From contig CANGJO010000061.1 of the NCBI GenBank assembly GCA_947454285.1, positions 1 through 5,557 of the forward strand: a DNA stretch of 5,557 nucleotides, given 5' to 3'. This DNA is from Microbacteriaceae bacterium. GTDB taxonomy: Bacteria; Actinomycetota; Actinomycetes; Actinomycetales; Microbacteriaceae. The notes below the pieces were generated by a model. That model made no database searches. It was not told the origin of the DNA and saw only the letters and a list, made by a program, of their open reading frames with translations. Below, one piece after another: positions 1 through 4,658 of the stretch (within the stretch, counting starts at the first letter, position 1; each line of letters starts with the position of its first letter). The translations under genes were made by a program, and so were the position numbers.

Positions 1-360
1 AGGCAAGATGGATGCTGCCGCCGGCATGAATCGAGTTGAGATAAAGAATGCCAAGGCGTCTTGCACATTTTTGATTGGGCGAATGCTAAGCGCGTACGCT
101 GCTGGGAAGGCAAGCAAAAGAACCAACAAAGTTGAGCTAACGCTAGCAATCAGCGAGTGAACCAAGTAGTCGGCCATTCCGCGGTCCATGGCAATGCCGA
201 ATTCTTTGAGAGTTGGCTCGAAGATGAATGATGGCGGAATGGTTGAAGCCAACTGCTCAGTCTTGAAAGAGTTGATGAACATCCATAGAACCGGGAAGAA
301 GAAGGCTAGAACTAGCACCCAGGTGAACAGGCTGGCTAGTGATTTTCTAATCTTGCGCAT
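1..360 (-). CDS. Carbohydrate ABC transporter permease, MalG/SmoG type (3' part beyond window)
   Basis: Second inner-membrane permease of a CUT1 sugar or polyol importer; it would pair with the permease encoded just upstream. Only the first 120 codons are visible, and the frame is open at the left edge. The protein begins MRKIRKSLAS, a positively charged start followed by a hydrophobic segment at about residues 9-30. The SFK at 31-33 just after it is usual for MalG-type permeases. A second membrane segment lies at about 66-92 and a third begins near 101. The STRFMP at 108-113 matches the (L/I)STR/K-(F/M)-(M/L)-P pattern I associate with polyol-type permeases. The EAA loop that would contact the ATPase lies beyond the window. 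The start is set by the TAATG overlap with the upstream stop and a GGAGGT eight bases before the ATG. Family assignment is strong; the substrate is inferred. Confidence 0.93.
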   Translation of the reverse strand, partial: MRKIRKSLASLFTWVLVLAFFFPVLWMFINSFKTEQLASTIPPSFIFEPTLKEFGIAMDRGMADYLVHSLIASVSSTLLVLLLAFPAAYALSIRPIKNVQDALAFFISTRFMPAAASILP

Positions 361-1283
361 TAGCGGGCACCTCCGGCCATGAATACCTTGAATACGGTGC
401 GTAGGGCAATGGTCGCGGTAATCATGGTCAAAATAACTGTGACCACACCGTAGGCTGCGGCCTCACCAACATCCAAGCCAATAAAGGCTCGTTCATATAG
501 AAGGTATGCCAGGGTCTTGGTGTCACCAGTTCCCTTGGTCATGATGGCAATCGGGTCAAAGACCTGAAGCAACATGATGGTGCCCAGCAGGGTAGCGATC
601 TCAATGTACTGACGAAGATGCGGCAAGGTGATCCACTGGAAAGTGCGGAAAATTCCTGAACCATCCACCGATGCTGCCTCAAGTACCTCGCGGCTCTGAC
701 TCTGCAGACCAGCAAGCAAAATCAACATCATGAATGGCGTGTACTGCCAGGTAAGCACAATGATGACTGTCAGCAACGGAAGATCGGTGCTCCATGAAAT
801 CACTGGCAAGCCAAATACTGAGTTAAGCCAGTTCAAAATACCAATGTTGGTGTCGAACATTGAGTACTTCCAAATCAGCGATGCCGCAGCTGGCATTACC
901 AAGAACGGTGTGATCATAAGTGTGCGGGCGATTCCCTGACCAAAGAATTTTCTGTCCAGCAAGATTGCGAAGAACAGGCCCAAAAGAAGTGAGAGCACAA
1001 CTGCCGCAGTTGTGATTAAAACGGTTGCAAAGATCGATGGAACAAGTTCACCCATGGTGAATACGTTTACGAAGTTGTCAATGCCGGCAAAGTGAATGTC
1101 ATCTGGGTACATCAGGTTCCATGTGAACAGCGAGTACCCAATGGTGGTTAGAAACGGAATCTGAGTAAGAACAATGCCAAAGATTAGTGCTGGCAAAATC
1201 AGTGATCTAGCGACCCAAGCTTTGCGCTTGGCGTCTGGGCTGAGTTTTGCAGCCTTACCCACTTTGGTAATTGCTGTTGACAT
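360..1283 (-). CDS. Carbohydrate ABC transporter permease, MalF/SmoF type
   Basis: First inner-membrane permease of the CUT1 importer, 307 residues, a normal length for the short MalF-like (UgpA/SmoF) subfamily that lacks MalF's large periplasmic loop. Hydrophobic segments lie near residues 25-46, 84-110, 118-140, 168-192, 225-245 and 275-300, giving the usual six spans. The cytoplasmic EAA loop is intact: EAASVDG at 202-208, with the ITLP end at 218-221. This loop docks on the ATP-hydrolysing subunit. The TKGTGDTKTLAYLLYERAF stretch (249-267) resembles the loop before the last span in sugar and polyol permeases. The ATG is preceded by only a weak AGGAAA site, in contrast to its strong neighbours. 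The gene lies 100 bases after the binding-protein gene, with a strong hairpin between them, and overlaps the next permease by one base. Confidence 0.95.
   Translation of the reverse strand: MSTAITKVGKAAKLSPDAKRKAWVARSLILPALIFGIVLTQIPFLTTIGYSLFTWNLMYPDDIHFAGIDNFVNVFTMGELVPSIFATVLITTAAVVLSLLLGLFFAILLDRKFFGQGIARTLMITPFLVMPAAASLIWKYSMFDTNIGILNWLNSVFGLPVISWSTDLPLLTVIIVLTWQYTPFMMLILLAGLQSQSREVLEAASVDGSGIFRTFQWITLPHLRQYIEIATLLGTIMLLQVFDPIAIMTKGTGDTKTLAYLLYERAFIGLDVGEAAAYGVVTVILTMITATIALRTVFKVFMAGGAR
369..374 (-). promoter_or_regulatory. Ribosome binding site of the second permease, inside the first permease gene
   Basis: The minus strand reads GGAGGT, then eight bases, then ATG. It is a near-consensus Shine-Dalgarno sequence within the last codons of the upstream permease gene. 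The stop TAA and the ATG share one base (TAATG), so translation of the two permeases is probably coupled, which suits subunits needed in equal amounts. Confidence 0.85.
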
Positions 1284-1330
1284 TTTGTTTCCTGTTTCTA
1301 GATGTTGCGAAAGTTGAGTGTATTTCCAAG

Positions 1331-1379
1331 TGATTAATTCGGGGCCGGCCGAATCCGACCGGCCCCGAATCTTTAATCA
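1331..1379 (-). promoter_or_regulatory. GC-rich hairpin between binding-protein and permease genes (partial terminator or mRNA stabiliser)
   Basis: A perfect 12-base inverted repeat, ATTCGGGGCCGG at 1337-1348 and CCGGCCCCGAAT at 1359-1370, is extended outward by TGATTA (1331-1336) and TAATCA (1374-1379), leaving a three-base bulge (AAG in the minus-strand RNA). In minus-strand RNA the apex adds three pairs, including a U-G wobble, and closes on a GAUU tetraloop; the wobble would be a C-A mismatch in plus-strand RNA. The structure starts four bases after the binding-protein stop codon. No U-run follows it, so full intrinsic termination is unlikely. By analogy with malE-malF type operons, it probably protects the upstream message or lowers readthrough, giving more binding protein than permease. 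Confidence 0.7.
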
Positions 1380-1383
1380 GTTT

Positions 1384-2718
1384 TTACTTGTGCTTGTTAC
1401 CTGCTGCTTGAGCGATCTTCTGACCTGCATCAAGAGCTGCCTTTACGGTCTTGCGACCTGCAAGTGCATCTGCAACTAGCTGTGCAACCTTGTTACCAAC
1501 ATCCTGGAACTCAGGAATTGCAACGAACTGGATACCAGTCCATGGCTGTGGGTTTAGACCAGGCTGCTTAGGGTTTACTGAGCTCATAACCTCAAGAGTG
1601 ATCTTTGCGAAAGCTGATGCAGCCTTCTTGTACTCAGGGATTGAGTAGGTTGAGGTACGTGCGCCAGGAGGAACAGAAGCCCAACCTAGAGTCTTACCAA
1701 CTAGCTGGTGGTATTCCTTGCTAGTAGCCCACTTCACGAACTTAACCGCAGCATCCTTCTGCTTGGTGCTAGCTGGAACAGCAAGGTTCCAGCTCCATAG
1801 CCAACCAGATTCCTTGGTCTTGTAAACAGGAGCGTGTACGTAACCCATGTGACCTGCAACTGGTGAGTCCTTTGCCTCAAGCATTGAAGCTGCAACAGAT
1901 GCGTCAACCCACATAGCTGACTTCTTTTCCTTTAGTGAGGTCAAGCACTCGTTGAAGCTGTAGCTCACTGGGTCCTTCTCACCTGCGGTGTCAAGAAGGT
2001 TCTTGTAGAAGGTAACTGCCTCTACGAAAGGCTTTGCGTTAACCTGTGCGTTCCACTTCATGTCGTACCATGATCCACCGAATGTCTGAACAACGGTAGT
2101 AAGTGGTGCGAACAAGTCACCCCAGCCAGGCTTTCCACGCATACAGATACCAGCAGTCTTTGAAGTTTTTACCTTCTTAGCAATGTCGGCTACCTGCTGC
2201 CAGGTTGGCTTGTTTGGCATGGTGATGCCCTTTGCCTTCAAGATGTCCTTGTTGTACATCAAGATTGATGACTCACCGTAGAAAGGAACAGCGTACTGCT
2301 TTCCCTTTACAGATAGAGCGGCACGTACTGGAGGAAGGATGTCCTTCACGTCGTACGCAGGGTCTGCTAGATCAGCGGTTAGGTCAACAAGCTTCTTGTC
2401 GGCTCCCCACATTGGAACTTCGTAAGCACCAATGGTGATTACGTCATATGCGCCACCGCCGGTAGCGATGTCGGTGGTTACCTTCGCACGAAGGTCGCCT
2501 TCCTCTAGAACCTGGAACTTCACGGTGATGCCAGGGTTAGCCTTCTCGAACTCACCCTTAAGGCTTTCCATGTCCTTCATGTTTCCGTTGTTTACAGTCG
2601 CAACGGTGATGGTTGTTGCTGCGTTTGCAGCTGTGGTACCTAGGCCAACTGCACCCAGTACCAACGCAGAGGTAGCAACAATTGCCCCCGCTGCGTTCAC
2701 TTTCTTACTGAAAAGCAT
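1384..2718 (-). CDS. Secreted solute-binding protein of a carbohydrate ABC importer, SmoE-like (polyol type)
   Basis: Extracytoplasmic receptor that would capture the sugar or polyol and deliver it to the two permeases. It has 444 residues, typical of CUT1 binding proteins. The first 34 residues form a signal peptide: MLFSKK, a hydrophobic core at about 10-28, then a probable type I cleavage after ANA (32-34). There is no cysteine before residue 192, so no lipobox, which is unusual for a monoderm. The mature protein shows the family pattern: an N-terminal lobe from about 36, GAYEVPMWG at 98-106, YGESSILMYNKDIL at 147-160, GICMRGKPGWG at 190-200, TFGGSWYDMKW at 212-222, NECLTSLKEKKSAMWVD at 256-272, and GWLWSWNLAVP at 305-315. 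The RGKPGWG and AMWVDA-type signatures point to sorbitol/mannitol-type receptors. Its only two cysteines (192, 258) could pair. Lysine is mostly AAG, fitting high expression. The start is fixed by a strong AAAGGAG site. Substrate is inferred. Confidence 0.95.
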   Translation of the reverse strand: MLFSKKVNAAGAIVATSALVLGAVGLGTTAANAATTITVATVNNGNMKDMESLKGEFEKANPGITVKFQVLEEGDLRAKVTTDIATGGGAYDVITIGAYEVPMWGADKKLVDLTADLADPAYDVKDILPPVRAALSVKGKQYAVPFYGESSILMYNKDILKAKGITMPNKPTWQQVADIAKKVKTSKTAGICMRGKPGWGDLFAPLTTVVQTFGGSWYDMKWNAQVNAKPFVEAVTFYKNLLDTAGEKDPVSYSFNECLTSLKEKKSAMWVDASVAASMLEAKDSPVAGHMGYVHAPVYKTKESGWLWSWNLAVPASTKQKDAAVKFVKWATSKEYHQLVGKTLGWASVPPGARTSTYSIPEYKKAASAFAKITLEVMSSVNPKQPGLNPQPWTGIQFVAIPEFQDVGNKVAQLVADALAGRKTVKAALDAGQKIAQAAGNKHK

Positions 2719-2723
2719 CCGAA

Positions 2724-2730
2724 CTCCTTT
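2724..2730 (-). promoter_or_regulatory. Strong ribosome binding site of the binding-protein gene
   Basis: The minus strand reads AAAGGAG, five bases, then the ATG at 2718. It is the strongest Shine-Dalgarno in the importer operon and fixes the start. A UCCUUU in the loop of the upstream leader hairpin (2794-2799) is complementary to six of its bases. Confidence 0.8.
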
Positions 2731-2746
2731 GTTGTTTGTTTGTGCA

Positions 2747-2836
2747 AGAAGTGAGATTGTCCAGTCGAATTCTTTGGTGCCGAAATCTCATGGAAAGGAA
2801 AGTCAATAAGCGCATCAACTGACCAATCTCACCTCT
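2747..2836 (-). promoter_or_regulatory. Long leader hairpin upstream of the binding-protein gene (candidate cis-acting RNA)
   Basis: Positions 2747-2768 and 2815-2836 form an inverted repeat around GTGAGATTG (2751-2759) and CAATCTCAC (2824-2832). In minus-strand RNA, 21 of 22 positions pair: 18 Watson-Crick pairs, three G-U wobbles and one G-A mismatch. The loop is 46 bases (2769-2814). The three wobbles would be C-A mismatches in plus-strand RNA, so the structure makes most sense as part of the importer mRNA leader. Its 3' foot ends 16 bases before the AAAGGAG ribosome site. This assumes transcription starts above 2836, which the promoter-like block at 2891-2998 allows. It could instead be a pair of protein operators. 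I do not recognise a known riboswitch class. Confidence 0.55.
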
Positions 2837-2875
2837 GTAGTAATGAAGATAGAACACACCGATAACCGCGCCAAC

Positions 2876-2891
2876 AAAAAGTGACCTTTTT
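2876..2891. repeat. Small AT-rich dyad between leader hairpin and divergent promoter block
   Basis: AAAAAG (2876-2881) and CTTTTT (2886-2891) are perfect complements around TGAC. It is too weak for a terminator and could be an operator, a transcription-start feature or chance. Confidence 0.3.
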
Positions 2892-2998
2892 AGCCCTCTA
2901 ATTCCGATACTATTTTGCCAATGTAAACGCTAGACAAATGGGTCAATTTTCCGGCAAAATAGTATTAGTCGTCGGAATAGGCTATAAATAAAGGGCTA
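2891..2998. promoter_or_regulatory. Divergent promoter/operator region with mirrored sequence blocks
   Basis: Between the importer operon and the regulator gene, blocks occur in the same order on both sides of a 33-base centre, in opposite orientation. The inner block is a perfect 13-base inverted repeat, ATACTATTTTGCC (2907-2919) and GGCAAAATAGTAT (2953-2965). Outside it lie ATTCCGA (2901-2907) and TCGGAAT (2972-2978), then TAGCC (2891-2895) and GGCTA (2980-2984). TAGCCCT (2891-2897) also matches AGGGCTA (2992-2998). Inner block centres are 46 bases apart. Each inner block read outward contains TAGTAT, a plausible -10, and TATAAA at 2983-2988 is another candidate for the regulator gene. No good -35 stands out on either side (best is TTGTCT on the minus strand, 2932-2937, with a long 19-base spacer), which fits activator-dependent promoters. 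The remainder, 2999-3058, is the AT-rich leader of the regulator gene with only a weak GGAAA ribosome site. Confidence 0.7.
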
Positions 2999-3058
2999 CG
3001 CCGATTTAGCTTTTCGTTCAATAACTCGTCAAAAAATTGCGATTGGAAAAATAGTGTT

Positions 3059-4048
3059 ATGAGTCCGTTATCTGCAAAAACCAAGACTCCGGCAAAAATC
3101 GCCGAATCCATGCTCGACAAAGAGCCGGTCCGCGAGGTAATTCCACCTCACCCATCACTGTCTTTTCGCTGGCTAGAGCACGATTACCCAAGTGAGATTG
3201 CCAAATGGCAGTATCACCCGGAGTTTGAGATTCACCTGATTCGCAAGAGTACCGGCAGCTTTATTGCCGGAGACTACATTGGCCCTTTCGAACCAGGGCA
3301 GGTGAGCCTGATGGGATCGAATCTTCCGCACGACTGGATGAGTGACATCAAACCCGGCGAGTTTTTTGAAAACCGTGACGTGGTAATTCAGTTTGACTGG
3401 GACTGGATTGAACGATGTATTGCAGCAATTCCAGAATTTGCTGGCGTGCGCAAAATTCTGCAGGAATCAAGTCGCGGAATTGTTTTCACTGGTAAAACTC
3501 GTGAGCGCGCCGAGATCCTGATTGAACGAATGGCAAAGGCTTCAGATTTTGGTCGCGTTCGTTGCTTGCTTGAGGTTTTAGAACTATTTGCTTCATCCCC
3601 TAAAAAAGAAAAAGTATTCCTTGCTCAAGAAATTTTCAAGACCGATTCAAGTGATGAAGGTCGTCTTGCAGTGGAAAGCGGTATCGCGTACATCTTTAAG
3701 AATTTGACAAAAGAAATTCGAATGTCAGAAGCAGCAAAGCTTGCGCACATGTCCGAACCAACTTTTTCAAAGTACTTTAAGAAAGCAAGTGGTTTTACAT
3801 TTTCTGACATGGTTAGAAAATTGCGTATTGCACACTCTTGTCGTTTGCTAGATCAAACTAAAGATTCAGTTGCCGAGATTTGTGAAAACGTTGGATACAC
3901 AAACTTGGCAAACTTCAATCGTCAGTTCCTTGCCGAAGTTGGAATGACTCCAACTGCATATCGCAAACTTCCAGCCGAAAAGAAACCTGCGTTGCAGCTA
4001 TTGAGTTTGGGTCTTAAGGCAACTGTCGATGGAACACCAGTCGAATAA
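3059..4048 (+). CDS. AraC-family transcriptional regulator with N-terminal cupin sensor domain
   Basis: Cytoplasmic DNA-binding regulator of 329 residues. Residues 30-135 look like the cupin-type ligand domain of AraC regulators: SFRWLEHDYPSEIAKW at 35-50, YHPEFEIHLI with the H-x-E-x-E pattern at 52-61, the G-D-Y-I-G-P-F-E-P-G turn at 71-80, and LPHDW at 89-93. The C-terminal AraC domain spans about 204-303 with two helix-turn-helix units: MSEAAKLAHMSEPTFSKYFK (222-241) and VAEICENVGYTNLANFNRQF (271-290), ending GMTPTAYRK (295-303), the family signature. About 26 residues of unassigned tail follow. It diverges from the importer operon across a shared control region, so it probably activates the importer in response to substrate and may regulate itself. 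The ribosome site is weak (GGAAA, nine bases before ATG), fitting low expression. The second half of the gene is clearly more AT-rich than the first. Confidence 0.95.
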   Translation: MSPLSAKTKTPAKIAESMLDKEPVREVIPPHPSLSFRWLEHDYPSEIAKWQYHPEFEIHLIRKSTGSFIAGDYIGPFEPGQVSLMGSNLPHDWMSDIKPGEFFENRDVVIQFDWDWIERCIAAIPEFAGVRKILQESSRGIVFTGKTRERAEILIERMAKASDFGRVRCLLEVLELFASSPKKEKVFLAQEIFKTDSSDEGRLAVESGIAYIFKNLTKEIRMSEAAKLAHMSEPTFSKYFKKASGFTFSDMVRKLRIAHSCRLLDQTKDSVAEICENVGYTNLANFNRQFLAEVGMTPTAYRKLPAEKKPALQLLSLGLKATVDGTPVE

Positions 4049-4639
4049 TTAAGCGGCGACTAAAAACGCACGCTTCACCGGGTATTCAAGATACTCAGCG
4101 GCAAATTCTAAATTAGGTGCGCGCCAAGCAAAGTCACGTGCAACTTTTGCAAGTGCGGCCCAGAAAAATACATTCAACAAGTCAACGCCTATGTGCGTCA
4201 TGCTGTCACCAGGAAGCGCCTTGCCGATCATGCGACGCAACAAAGTTGGCACATCGCTCAGGCCAAATCGGTGTAGTGCTGCACGTACTTCAAATTCCAA
4301 TTCACGCGCGCGACGCGGATTCCACAGTGGGTTACCGCCAGAGCCATCGCCCATGCGGCCAAACTCATCGGTGGGTAAATGCAACAAAATGTGCGCAACC
4401 ATTGCGTGGCGATAGTGGGCGCTGTCTAACTGATCAAAGATTTCGGCAAAGTTGTCTATCTCGTAACCGCACTTACGCAGATCAAGAACATCGGGGTAAT
4501 AAGGAAACTTATAAAAGGGTATGTGCTTGATTTCTGGCTGGCCCTTGCGAATGCGCACCTTGGTGCTGCCATCGGCTTCGGCGACGCCCCAGTTTAGGGT
4601 TGCCTCATCGGGCTCGCCTGCCTGCCAATCATTGCTCAT
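4049..4639 (-). CDS. Hypothetical protein, 196 residues, unrecognised family
   Basis: I do not recognise this protein. It starts MSNDWQAGEPDEATLNWG, has no signal peptide and is probably cytoplasmic. A patch rich in Pro and aromatic residues, HIPFYKFPYYPD, lies at 39-50. The middle holds HYRHAMVAHILLHLPTDEFG (75-94), with four histidines in a short span, followed by a glycine-rich turn (GDGSGGNPLWNPRRARE, 97-113). The moderately hydrophobic stretch VDLLNVFFWAALAKVA near 153-168 could be a buried helix; I would not call it a membrane segment. The gene starts 19 bases after the hydrolase gene on the same strand, so they are likely co-transcribed. The ribosome site is poor (only an AGG about 13 bases upstream), suggesting translation coupled to the upstream gene. 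Its stop codon abuts that of the convergent regulator gene. Reading-frame length and tight packing support a real gene; function is unknown. Confidence 0.8.
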   Translation of the reverse strand: MSNDWQAGEPDEATLNWGVAEADGSTKVRIRKGQPEIKHIPFYKFPYYPDVLDLRKCGYEIDNFAEIFDQLDSAHYRHAMVAHILLHLPTDEFGRMGDGSGGNPLWNPRRARELEFEVRAALHRFGLSDVPTLLRRMIGKALPGDSMTHIGVDLLNVFFWAALAKVARDFAWRAPNLEFAAEYLEYPVKRAFLVAA

Positions 4640-4658
4640 GCAGTCAATATTGCCTGAT

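Noticed and set aside
730..939. Plus-strand open frames opposite the importer genes (for example 730-939, 1451-1648, 2432-2809)
   Set aside because: They lie antisense to strongly supported transporter genes, lack ribosome sites and family features, and are explained as shadow frames.
1331..1379. Hairpin as a classic rho-independent terminator ending the binding-protein transcript
   Set aside because: No U-tract follows it on the minus strand, and the downstream permeases are needed by the same importer, so partial termination or message protection is more likely.
2705..2815. Possible 36-codon upstream reading frame in the importer leader, overlapping the binding-protein start
   Set aside because: The only ribosome-site-like sequence (GAGGTG) is about 15 bases before its ATG, the start lies at the foot of the hairpin loop, and the peptide has no recognisable feature such as a run of one amino acid.
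2922..2936. TGTAAACGCTAGACA as a LacI-family (CRE-like) operator in the centre of the divergent region
   Set aside because: Only four of the seven base pairs around the centre are symmetric, and no LacI-type regulator is nearby. The resemblance is to one half-site only.
4039..4061. AGTCG/CGACT hairpin at the convergent gene junction as a terminator
   Set aside because: The stem is only five pairs with a 13-base loop, and the nearby A-run would give no U-run at the correct end on either strand.
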